The notes under the pieces: model-generated
What the model was told of the DNA's origin: nothing
Database searches by the model: none
Seen by the model: the letters and a program-made list of their open reading frames with translations, nothing else
Part shown: one piece after another, positions 42,988-49,675 of the stretch
Layout of the letters: each line of letters opens with the position of its first letter
How positions within the stretch are numbered: the first letter of the stretch is position 1
Program-made: the position numbers and the translations under genes
Assembly (NCBI GenBank): GCA_050873765.1
Contig: JBNMJK010000007.1
Location: 1 to 55,399 of the forward strand
Direction of reading: 5' to 3'
Length of the DNA: 55,399 bases
DNA from: Sodaliphilus sp050873765
GTDB lineage: Bacteria; Bacteroidota; Bacteroidia; Bacteroidales; Muribaculaceae

Positions 42988-44157
42988 TTATTTATATGAG
43001 TCTTGATAAATCTTGTAGATTTCCTCTTTGGTGAGGAAGCGTGGGTCGCCGTCGAGCATACCGGCTCCGGTGTCGATGGCATTGTCCACAAACTTGTCGA
43101 AGTCGGCTTGCGTGATGCCGTAGTCGCTCAGCTTGATGCAGTCCACGCCGCAGAGCCGCTGCATGGTGGCAAGGGCGTCGAGGAAGTCGCTTGGGCGTGC
43201 CGCTTTTTGCTGGGTCATTTTTTCTGCCATCTTCATGTAGCGCTTCATGCAGTCGTTTTTGAAGGTGGTGAAATATGCCATGCTGATGGCGATAAGCCCT
43301 GCTCCATGAGGGAGTTTTGGATAGAATGCGCTCATGGCGTGCTCCATGGCGTGCTCGCCTATGCAGGCGCTGGTGCTTTCCACCATGCCAGCGAGCGTGC
43401 TGCCCCAAGCCACTTTGGCGCGGGCGTGGAGGTCGTGTCCGTCGGCCACCACCATGGGCAGATACTTGGCGAGCAGGCGAATGGCCTCAAGGGCGTAGAG
43501 GTCGCTGATGGGCGAAGCGTTCTTGCTGTTGATGTAGCCTTCGGCAGCGTGGAAGAAGGCGTCAAACCCTTGGTAGGCGGTGAGCTTGGCAGGAACCGAC
43601 ACCATGATTTCGGGGTCCACGATAGAGAGGGTGGGGAAGGTCTGGCTGAAGCCGAAGCCTATTTTCTCGCACAGTTCCTCGTCGGTGATCACACCCCAAG
43701 GGTCGATTTCCGTGCCCGTGCCAGCGGTGGAGGGTATGGCCACGATAGGCAAGGCCTTGGTCACGGGCTTTGCTTTGCCGTGTCCGCCGCTCACGTAGTC
43801 CCACAGGTCGCCGCCCATGGCCACCACCACGGCTATGGCCTTGGCCGTGTCGATGGAACTGCCGCCGCCCAGGCCCACCACGAAGTCGCAGCCTTCGGCC
43901 TTGCAGAGTGCTGCGCCTTCTGCCACGTGGGCTTTGCACGGATTGGGTTGTATCTTGTCGAACACCACGCTTTCCACGCCAGCCTCTTTAAGCTGCGCGA
44001 TAAGGGTGTCGAGATAGCCGAAGTTCTTCATTGAGGTGCCGGCTGAGATCACGATAAGTGCTTTCTTTCCTGGAAGTGGCTGCTTGGCCAGGCGTTTCAG
44101 TTCTCCCACGCCAAACACCAGGCGAGTGGGGATTGAAAGGCTGAAATTCTTCATCAT
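42988..44157 (-). CDS. Iron-containing alcohol dehydrogenase
   Basis: 389 residues, group III Fe-ADH. NAD(P)-binding GGGSSIDTAKA near 97 and DFVVGLGGGS; metal ligands in TAYQGFDAFFHAAEGYI near 195 (Asp, His) and CIGEHAMEHAMSAFYPKLPHGAGL near 265-285 (two His). It reduces aldehydes or oxidises alcohols, often butanol or 1,2-propanediol-type, with Fe2+ or Zn2+. The upstream divergent region carries a near -7 (TAACTTTA). Regulation by the adjacent AraC protein is possible but unproven. Two ATGs in a row start it (44157, 44154). Confidence 0.94.
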   Translation of the reverse strand: MMKNFSLSIPTRLVFGVGELKRLAKQPLPGKKALIVISAGTSMKNFGYLDTLIAQLKEAGVESVVFDKIQPNPCKAHVAEGAALCKAEGCDFVVGLGGGSSIDTAKAIAVVVAMGGDLWDYVSGGHGKAKPVTKALPIVAIPSTAGTGTEIDPWGVITDEELCEKIGFGFSQTFPTLSIVDPEIMVSVPAKLTAYQGFDAFFHAAEGYINSKNASPISDLYALEAIRLLAKYLPMVVADGHDLHARAKVAWGSTLAGMVESTSACIGEHAMEHAMSAFYPKLPHGAGLIAISMAYFTTFKNDCMKRYMKMAEKMTQQKAARPSDFLDALATMQRLCGVDCIKLSDYGITQADFDKFVDNAIDTGAGMLDGDPRFLTKEEIYKIYQDSYK

Positions 44158-44296
44158 AATGTTTAGTTTTTTAGTAACGAGGTTTGGATTAAAGTTTGTC
44201 TTATGACGTAAAGTTACTAATTGCGCTCGAGAATCCCAAATAATCGTGGCTTAAATTTTTGTCTGTTTCCTTTTAATTGGGCGGCCTTGGTGCGCG

Positions 44297-44329
44297 TTTT
44301 GTGGGTGTGGCAGAATTTGATTATCTTTG
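44297..44329 (+). promoter_or_regulatory. Promoter of the SlyD-type FKBP gene
   Basis: TTTTG (44297-44301) and TATCTTTG (44322-44329) are 20 bp apart; ATG at 44406. Confidence 0.75.
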
Positions 44330-44405
44330 CAAGATGTGTGGCGGTGATTTTCCGCCCTGCAAATGAAGAAATCAATCGAATTAACACAATTATTATATTA
44401 TAAAT

Positions 44406-44960
44406 ATGGAAACTATAGCAAAAGGAAAATATGTGGTCTTGGCCTACAAGATTTTCGTGGTGGGCGCAGATCAAGACGTGCCTGTGTTTGAATTTACGAA
44501 GGAGCACCCCGATGCTTTCGTGTTTGGTGGCGACCTCTCTATGATTGAGGGCTTTATGAAGAACATTGAGGGCTTGAAGGAGGGCGACACGTTCGACTAC
44601 ACGCTCGCACCGGAGGAGGCGTTTGGCAAGAAGGATGAGAATATGATCATTCCAATTGAGAAAGACGTGTTTAAGAACGGTGACGGCGAGTTCGACACCG
44701 AACGTGTGGCGCTTGGCAATTATGTGCCTATGCTCACCAATGGCGGCCAGCGTGTGGAGGGCCTTGTGGTGGAAATCACCGACACGCACGTCACCCTCGA
44801 CTTCAACCATCAGCTTGCCGGCGAAAGCGTGCGCTATCAGGGCGAGGTGCTGAAGGTGCGCCAGGCCACCGACGAGGAGCTGCATCCTCAGCAGGGCTGT
44901 GGCTCTTGCAGCGGCAACTGTGGCGAAGGCGGCTGCTCTGGCTGCAGCGGCTGCCATTGA
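44406..44960 (+). CDS. slyD: SlyD-type FKBP prolyl isomerase with Cys-rich metal-binding tail
   Basis: 184 residues, no signal peptide. FKBP core at 1-70 and 130-150 (VVLAYKIFVV, DAFVFGGDLSMIEGF, KEGDTFDYTLAPEEAFGKKDENMI) with the insert-in-flap domain at about 70-130 (IPIEKDVF, YVPMLTNGGQ). The tail after residue 158 (HPQQGCGSCSGNC, then GGCSGCSGCH) has eight cysteines with His, as in the nickel-binding tail of E. coli SlyD. It would act as a cytoplasmic folding helper and may supply nickel or other metals. It is the fifth FKBP of the window but unlinked to the cluster at 8.7-12 kb. Confidence 0.93.
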   Translation: METIAKGKYVVLAYKIFVVGADQDVPVFEFTKEHPDAFVFGGDLSMIEGFMKNIEGLKEGDTFDYTLAPEEAFGKKDENMIIPIEKDVFKNGDGEFDTERVALGNYVPMLTNGGQRVEGLVVEITDTHVTLDFNHQLAGESVRYQGEVLKVRQATDEELHPQQGCGSCSGNCGEGGCSGCSGCH

Positions 44961-44976
44961 TGCGTGGCGAGAAAGT

Positions 44977-45061
44977 GTAGGGACGCGATACTTCGCGTCC
45001 GCCTATCAACAGCAACTTGGTTTTCTGCACTATAGGTGGACGCGAAGTATCGCGTCCCTAC
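44977..45061. repeat. REP-like inverted repeat, GGACGCGATACTTCGCGTCC core
   Basis: Left arm 44977-45006 and right arm 45032-45061 are complementary over 30 bp with one mismatch; each arm itself has a GGACGCGA...TCGCGTCC dyad. Loop 25 bp. It follows the slyD stop and may end its transcript. The region 45062-45261 holds only the second REP core and a terminator. Confidence 0.92.
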
Positions 45062-45164
45062 TGCATTATTGCTACTGTTTTATGATGACAAGCCGCAGAA
45101 TTCTATATTTTTTGACACAACCCCGAGTCCATACAGATGTTAGCTTGATGTGCTGCGATAAGGT

Positions 45165-45177
45165 GCACGGGCCGTGC
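45165..45177. repeat. REP-like palindrome core GCACGGGCCGTGC
   Basis: Odd-centred palindrome followed by GTC; shares ACGCACGGCCCG with 22847-22866 and 49235-49255. Confidence 0.65.
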
Positions 45178-45225
45178 GTCACTGCATATAATGGGGGTGA
45201 TGGAAATGGGGGGGTAGGTGGAAAC

Positions 45226-45260
45226 AAAAAATCCCGAAAACTGAAATTTTCCGGGATTTT
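45226..45260 (-). terminator. Terminator of tRNA-Asp
   Basis: AATCCCGAAAA and TTTTCCGGGATT pair around CTGAAA directly after the tRNA 3' end, T run on the minus strand. Confidence 0.8.
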
Positions 45261-45261
45261 G

Positions 45262-45335
45262 CGGTGCGTACAGGACTCGAACCAGCGACCTCCTGCGTGA
45301 CAGGCAGGCATTCTAACCAACTGAACTAACGCACC
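45262..45335 (-). tRNA. tRNA-Asp (anticodon GTC)
   Basis: 74 nt on the minus strand. Acceptor arm GGTGCGT/ACGCACC, D-loop AGTTCAGTTGGTTAGAA, anticodon stem CCTGC/GCAGG around loop CTGTCAC (anticodon GTC), T-arm CTGGTTCGAGTCC. The discriminator is G and CCA is not encoded, as is usual in this phylum. It lies between the REP region and asnA, which makes asparagine from aspartate. Confidence 0.97.
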
Positions 45336-45378
45336 GTTTGTAGAGTTGCGCAAAATGATTATTTCTCATTTGCGAGTG

Positions 45379-45410
45379 CAAAGTTACTATTTTATTTTTG
45401 TATTCCAAAA
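45379..45410 (-). promoter_or_regulatory. Promoter of tRNA-Asp
   Basis: On the minus strand TTTTG (45406-45410) and TAACTTTG (45379-45386) are 19 bp apart, about 43 bp before the tRNA. Confidence 0.75.
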
Positions 45411-45467
45411 TCTTTTTTTGAAAAACTTTTCTGAAAAAATAGCGCTTGGCGGTAATTCCGTTGATAA

Positions 45468-46502
45468 TCACATCAATAGTATGCCGTGCCGCTTACATTC
45501 TTCCACTTGCTCCTCTGGCCAAATGCTGGCTTGCACCTCGCCAATGTGCGCTTTCTGGAGCAGAAACATGCACAGGCGGCTTTGTCCGATGCCTCCGCCT
45601 ATGGAGTAGGGCAGCCGTCCTTCAAGCAGCGCCTTGTGGAAGGGCAGGTGCTCGCGCTCGGTGCAGCCCCGTAGCTCGAGTTGACGGTGCAGCGATTCAG
45701 GGCTTACACGAATGCCCATCGACGAGAGTTCGAAAGGAATGTCGAGCACGTTGTCCCACACAATGATGTCGCCGTTCAGACCCTGGTGACGATTGTCGGT
45801 GGCAGTCACCCAATCGTCGTAGTCGGGTGCGCGTCCGTCGTGGGGCTTTCCGTCGGGCAGGTCGGCACCAATTCCGATCACAAAAATGGCACCAAATTTT
45901 TTCGCGTATTCCCGCTCACGCTCCCGTGGCGAGAGTTGCGGCATTTCTCGCTGCATATCCTCGGTGTGAACGAAGGTGATGGCGTGGGGAAGGCGTGGGG
46001 TGATGTGCGGAAATTGCTCATACACCTCCTGCTCCGTTTCTAAAATGGCTCGGTAGATGCCGTTCACCGTTTGTTTCAGCGTGTCGAGGTTGCGGTCCTC
46101 CTTTCGGATCACCTTCTCCCAGTCCCATTGATCCACGTAGAGCGAGTGCATATTGTCGAGGTCCTCGAAAGTGCGAATGGCATTCATGTCGGTGTATATG
46201 CCATAGCCAGGGGCAATGCCGTAGGCACCAAGTTTGGTACGCTTCCACTTGGCGAGCGAGTGCACCACTTCTGCTCGGCGTCCGCCCATGGCGTCGATGG
46301 TGAACGACACAGGGTGCTCCGTGCCGTTGAGGTCGTCGTTGATGCCAGTGCCGTCCAGCACGAAAAGCGGCGCGGTGACACGGCGCAGATGCAGGGCGCG
46401 TGAGAGTTTTTGCTGAAACGAGTCTTTGATGGTCTTGATAGCCACTTCCGTGGTTTCGGGGAGTAGCCGTTGCTGATAGTGCTTAGGAATGATGAGTGCC
46501 AT
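45468..46502 (-). CDS. asnA: Aspartate-ammonia ligase AsnA
   Basis: 344 residues. Makes asparagine from aspartate, ammonia and ATP; class II aminoacyl-tRNA synthetase fold. Typical stretches: SRALHLRRVTAPLFV near 33, GINDDLNGTEHPVSF near 52, GAYGIAPGYGIYTDMN near 95, DQWDWEKVI near 124, and near the end SIGGGIGQSRLCMFLL (motif 3 Arg). Length equals the E. coli enzyme plus about 14. Its promoter is at 46545-46576. Downstream, with 132 bp between, is tRNA-Asp on the same strand with its own promoter. Confidence 0.97.
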   Translation of the reverse strand: MALIIPKHYQQRLLPETTEVAIKTIKDSFQQKLSRALHLRRVTAPLFVLDGTGINDDLNGTEHPVSFTIDAMGGRRAEVVHSLAKWKRTKLGAYGIAPGYGIYTDMNAIRTFEDLDNMHSLYVDQWDWEKVIRKEDRNLDTLKQTVNGIYRAILETEQEVYEQFPHITPRLPHAITFVHTEDMQREMPQLSPREREREYAKKFGAIFVIGIGADLPDGKPHDGRAPDYDDWVTATDNRHQGLNGDIIVWDNVLDIPFELSSMGIRVSPESLHRQLELRGCTEREHLPFHKALLEGRLPYSIGGGIGQSRLCMFLLQKAHIGEVQASIWPEEQVEECKRHGILLM

Positions 46503-46544
46503 ATTTTTGTGCCTTTTAGTGTCGTTATGTTATAATATATGTCG

Positions 46545-46576
46545 CAAAAGTAATATAAATGTTTTTAATCACAAAA
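46545..46576 (-). promoter_or_regulatory. Promoter of asnA
   Basis: Minus strand TTTTG (46572-46576) and TACTTTTG (46545-46552), 19 bp apart. Confidence 0.75.
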
Positions 46577-46718
46577 TTTAAATAACAAAATGATGCTCAA
46601 TATATAAATTTTGTTACAAAATGATTTGTTCCACCTGGCGCCTGTTAGCTTTTTTCTATGAATTGAGATGCGCTTAAGGTCAGTGATTACATACCAGTTG
46701 TTATCCATTTAGTAAATG

Positions 46719-46809
46719 GTTATCGCTGGTGTCTGGTGCTTGAACCGAGCGATAACTATTAAATTTTACTAATTATCGCTAAAGTCGAGCGTTCAACATT
46801 AGCGATAAC
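46719..46809. repeat. 91-bp repeat, copy A, upstream of ATPase 5
   Basis: Contains two similar hairpins: GTTATCGCT (46719-46727) with AGCGATAAC (46748-46756), and TTATCGCT (46773-46780) with AGCGATAA (46801-46808), separated by an AT-rich linker. The two hairpin loops are themselves similar (AGTCGnG...TCnAaCc). Copy B at 48352-48442 differs at only 5 of 91 positions. Just before copy A lies a perfect palindrome CCATTTAGTAAATGG (46705-46719). This element plus the asnA and ATPase 5 promoters fill the 352-bp gap. Confidence 0.95.
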
Positions 46810-46821
46810 TCATAAAATGTG

Positions 46822-46829
46822 TATCTTTG
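46822..46829 (+). promoter_or_regulatory. -7 box of ATPase 5
   Basis: TATCTTTG, 25 bp before ATG 46855. The -33 position (about 46799-46802) falls inside the second hairpin of repeat copy A and has no TTG. Confidence 0.6.
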
Positions 46830-46854
46830 CCTATGTAATAATGTGGCTTTGAAT

Positions 46855-48300
46855 ATGGAATCGATTATAGGCAGAAAGCGCGAACAGAAACTTCTGCGTG
46901 AATATTGTGATAGTGGCCGGCCTGAGTTTATAGCTCTGTATGGCCGCCGGCGTGTGGGCAAGACTTTCCTTGTGAAGCAGTTTTTTAAGAACGAGTTCAG
47001 TTTTTACATGACTGGCATATTTGAAGGCTCGCTCACCGATCAGCTTGCCAATTTTGCCGCCCGGCTGAGTTCTCATTCCGGCAAATGGCAGTCAGTGCCC
47101 AAAAACTGGTTTGAGGCGTTTGCTATGCTTCAATCCTATTTGGAAACGAAGAACGACGATGCACCTCTTGTGGTGTTTATCGATGAGCTGCCATGGCTCG
47201 ACACTCCCAATTCTCGCTTCATTAAGGCTCTTGAACTGTTCTGGAACTCATGGGGCTCAACATGTAGCCGTTTGAAATTCATCGTGTGTGGGTCGGCCAC
47301 CACCTGGATGCTCAGCAAACTGCTGGGCGACAGGGGTGGACTGCACAACCGGGTGACGCGCCGAATGTATTTACGCTCGTTTACCCTTGCCGAAACCGAA
47401 CAATACCTCCAGGCCAACGGCTTTGTGTATAGCCGCCAGCAGGTTATCGACATCTACATGATTATGGGCGGTATTCCTTTCTATTTGAGTATGCTACGCA
47501 AATCGCTTGGCGTGGAGCAAAACGTTGACGACTTGTTTTTTGCCGACGATGCCCCACTGCGTGATGAATATGGATTTTTGTTCCGCTCGCTTTTTAAAGA
47601 CACGAAAAAATATACCAGGGTGGTGGAACTCTTGGCGCAGCATGGACAGGGACTCACCAAGCCGGAGATAGTGAAGGCTCTTAACGTAGTGGATAATGGC
47701 TCTTTCACCGAGGTGCTCGACAATTTAGTGAGCTGCGACTTTCTGCGCCGATACAGTGCCTTTGGCAAAAAGGAACGCGATATGATGTATCAGCTGATGG
47801 ATCCCTACACCTTGTTCTACAATCGCTTTGTGAAAGACGACAATCACAGCGACAATCACCGATGGACCAATATGATGCTTCAGGGTGCGCAGAATGCCTG
47901 GAAAGGTTACGCGTTTGAAAAGCTATGTTTGCGGCATATCGACCAGATTAAACGTGGTCTGGGCATTGGCGGGGTGCTGACAGATGTGTGCTCGTGGTAT
48001 TGCCCTCGGCAAAAAGCCACGGCAGAGCGCCCTGCTTATAAAGGCGGACAGATTGACCTGCTGATCGACCGTGTGGATGGTATTATCAATTTGTGCGAAA
48101 TGAAATATTCGAGCCGGCCGTTTGTCGTCACTGCTGCTTATGCTAAAGAAATGGACGATAGGCGTGCACTTTTCCGTGAAAAGACAAGAACCCAGAAAGC
48201 GTTGCACATCACCATCGTGTCGCCTTATGGTGTGGCTCAAAACGCCAATTCGTGGTGTGTGCAAAGCCAAGTCACAGCCGATGATTTGTTCTGTGAGTAA
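46855..48300 (+). CDS. Solitary ATPase with DUF234/PD-(D/E)xK-like domain (ATPase 5)
   Basis: 481 residues from ATG 46855; a GTG-type extension of 12 codons is not supported because the -7 box lies inside it. Walker A GRRRVGKT at 30-37, Walker B LVVFIDELPWLD near 107, FIVCGSATTWML near 143. A winged-helix segment (about 255-300: GQGLTKPEIVKALNV) follows, then the DUF234-type nuclease-like region: GGQIDLLIDR near 402 and LCEMKYSS near 417 give D and E-x-K, so the active site looks complete. The gene is bracketed by 91-bp direct repeats. Function of the family is unknown. Confidence 0.82.
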   Translation: MESIIGRKREQKLLREYCDSGRPEFIALYGRRRVGKTFLVKQFFKNEFSFYMTGIFEGSLTDQLANFAARLSSHSGKWQSVPKNWFEAFAMLQSYLETKNDDAPLVVFIDELPWLDTPNSRFIKALELFWNSWGSTCSRLKFIVCGSATTWMLSKLLGDRGGLHNRVTRRMYLRSFTLAETEQYLQANGFVYSRQQVIDIYMIMGGIPFYLSMLRKSLGVEQNVDDLFFADDAPLRDEYGFLFRSLFKDTKKYTRVVELLAQHGQGLTKPEIVKALNVVDNGSFTEVLDNLVSCDFLRRYSAFGKKERDMMYQLMDPYTLFYNRFVKDDNHSDNHRWTNMMLQGAQNAWKGYAFEKLCLRHIDQIKRGLGIGGVLTDVCSWYCPRQKATAERPAYKGGQIDLLIDRVDGIINLCEMKYSSRPFVVTAAYAKEMDDRRALFREKTRTQKALHITIVSPYGVAQNANSWCVQSQVTADDLFCE

Positions 48301-48351
48301 ATATAGCTGCTTACTGAAGTTGATGTGGGAGTGTGGCGGCGTGGTGATATA

Positions 48352-48442
48352 GTTATCGCTGGAGTCGGGTGCTCGAACCGAGCGATAACTATTAAAATTT
48401 ACTAATTATCGCTAAAGTCGAGCGTTCAACCTTAGCGATAAC
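48352..48442. repeat. 91-bp repeat, copy B, downstream of ATPase 5
   Basis: Same orientation as copy A, 86 of 91 positions equal. Here the second hairpin is followed by TTTTTG, so this copy can also end the ATPase 5 transcript. Distance between copies is 1542 bp, just enough for the gene with its promoter. Confidence 0.95.
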
Positions 48443-48556
48443 TTTTTGTGGGAGGTTGTGGATTTTTTGTTCGGTTTTGTGCGGAAATTTGAATAAATGT
48501 TATAACTTTGTGATATTGTGAATTTTCCACATATTACTAATTAACTGTATGCTATT

Positions 48557-49204
48557 ATGATTTGCCCTAACTGTAAGCAAGAAAACCCCGATTCCGCAAA
48601 ATTCTGCAATGCGTGTGGTAGTCCGCTTGTGAACCCTGACACTCCCGACGAGCCAGCCAAAACCCCTCCTCCATTTGTGGAGCCAGCTCCTGCCGGTGAC
48701 GGAAAGCCCAAAAAGAAAAAGAAGAAAGGGTGGATTATATTTGGCGCTATCGTAGCGGTGCTCTTGATGGTATTCGTGGTGGGCGCCAGTGTGGACACCT
48801 ATCTGGAGCATAAGCGGTCGAGCGAGCGGTTTGAAAAGACTGAAGAAGAATATTCTGAATTTAAGGACCATGTGGCCGAATTTTGCGAGAGCCATGAGTC
48901 AATTTCGCTGTATAACTATGCAGTGGAAGTGCGCACAGGGTCGATCTACGATGTGAAGTTTGATAGAAAAAATATTTTCTCTGACCAGAAATTCGTGGCA
49001 TATCTGCAGCGATACACCAACGGATATATCGTGATAGAGGGCGACCCTAATTATTCTGATGTGCTGAAAATTACCGTCACCTATGGCGACTTCGCCGACG
49101 GCAACAACCAGACCTTTGCGGAGGAAAACTGGGATTATTATGTGGAAACCGACGAATTAGTGTTCAGGTCGCAAAGCAAATCGCAGACATTTAATGAAAA
49201 CTGA
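48557..49204 (+). CDS. Zinc-ribbon single-pass membrane protein
   Basis: 215 residues. N-terminal zinc ribbon with CPNC (3-6) and CNAC (18-21), a Pro-rich linker (to about 50), a Lys cluster, one transmembrane helix (about 58-80: WIIFGAIVAVLLMVFVV), and an outer domain of about 130 residues with a charged helix (RSSERFEKTEEEYSEF) and beta strands (KITVTYGDFADGN). The ribbon faces the cytoplasm by the positive-inside rule. No enzymatic role is seen. A -7 box TAACTTTG is at 48503-48510. It starts 114 bp after repeat copy B. Confidence 0.8.
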   Translation: MICPNCKQENPDSAKFCNACGSPLVNPDTPDEPAKTPPPFVEPAPAGDGKPKKKKKKGWIIFGAIVAVLLMVFVVGASVDTYLEHKRSSERFEKTEEEYSEFKDHVAEFCESHESISLYNYAVEVRTGSIYDVKFDRKNIFSDQKFVAYLQRYTNGYIVIEGDPNYSDVLKITVTYGDFADGNNQTFAEENWDYYVETDELVFRSQSKSQTFNEN

Positions 49205-49234
49205 ACCCAGCATCACGGCTAACCTCCATTCTAT

Positions 49235-49255
49235 GTAGGGACGCACGGCCCGAGC
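49235..49255. repeat. REP-like element, GTAGGGACGCACGGCCCGAGC
   Basis: Shares GTAGGGACGC with the element at 44977 and ACGCACGGCCCGAGC with the complement of 22847-22866, linking the two repeat subtypes. Confidence 0.7.
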
Positions 49256-49296
49256 CTCGCCTCCAAAAAATCTTTCCGCTATGATATAAAAGTGCA

Positions 49297-49411
49297 GCAG
49301 GAATCTCTTTTCACAAAGAGATTCCTGCGTTCATTTTAGAGTATGAGAAAATTTACTTTTTTATGGTGTTATCTTTGTTCTTGACTTATGACTGACTGTA
49401 ATTAAATTTTA
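49297..49411 (-). ncRNA. Candidate intergenic small RNA
   Basis: The minus strand has a full promoter match at 49418-49449 (below) and, about 90 nt further on, a perfect 14-bp hairpin GCAGGAATCTCTTT/AAAGAGATTCCTGC (49297-49328, 4-nt loop). No ORF longer than 7 codons lies between, so a transcript of about 115 nt is predicted. The T run after the stem is short and offset, which weakens the terminator; the same stem can also end the zinc-ribbon gene transcript on the plus strand. Confidence 0.4.
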
Positions 49412-49417
49412 CTGATG

Positions 49418-49449
49418 CAAATATAATAATGTTTTTGATAATTGCAAAA
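49418..49449 (-). promoter_or_regulatory. Orphan promoter on the minus strand
   Basis: Minus strand TTTTG (49445-49449) and TATATTTG (49418-49425), 19 bp apart, with no gene downstream. The remaining DNA to 49619 shows only a CCTCG/CGAGG hairpin near 49514-49529. Confidence 0.6.
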
Positions 49450-49619
49450 TATAATTTAATATTTTTTGAAAAATAGCACATTTTCTTTCAAATTAATACG
49501 AGTGGCTGTGTCCTCGTTTCTGCGAGGGCGACTGGTGCGGAGCAGTGTAGGCGCTTTCCGCATCGTGGCTTTTGCTTCAGGTGGTGTCGCATGATTGAAT
49601 GGAGTGGCGGCGGCGAGGC

Positions 49620-49649
49620 TTGACCTTTGTGGAAAAATGTGTATCTTTG
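49620..49649 (+). promoter_or_regulatory. Promoter of the Big_5 lipoprotein gene
   Basis: TTG (49620-49622) and TATCTTTG (49642-49649), 19 bp apart; ATG at 49676. Confidence 0.75.
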
Positions 49650-49675
49650 CCAGTTGAAACCACGATGTTACATTT

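Noticed and set aside
43003..44034. Plus-strand frame of 343 codons opposite the Fe alcohol dehydrogenase
   Set aside because: Shadow; the minus strand carries the metal and NAD motifs.
45165..45335. tRNA attachment site for an integrated element
   Set aside because: No integrase and no partial tRNA copy is seen elsewhere in the window.
46719..48442. Insertion sequence or transposon around ATPase 5
   Set aside because: No transposase or integrase; 91-bp direct repeats are not typical IS ends. I keep it as a repeat-flanked gene.
49500..49600. Remnant coding sequence before the Big_5 gene
   Set aside because: Short open frames have no recognisable protein pattern and the DNA includes a small hairpin; not enough to call.
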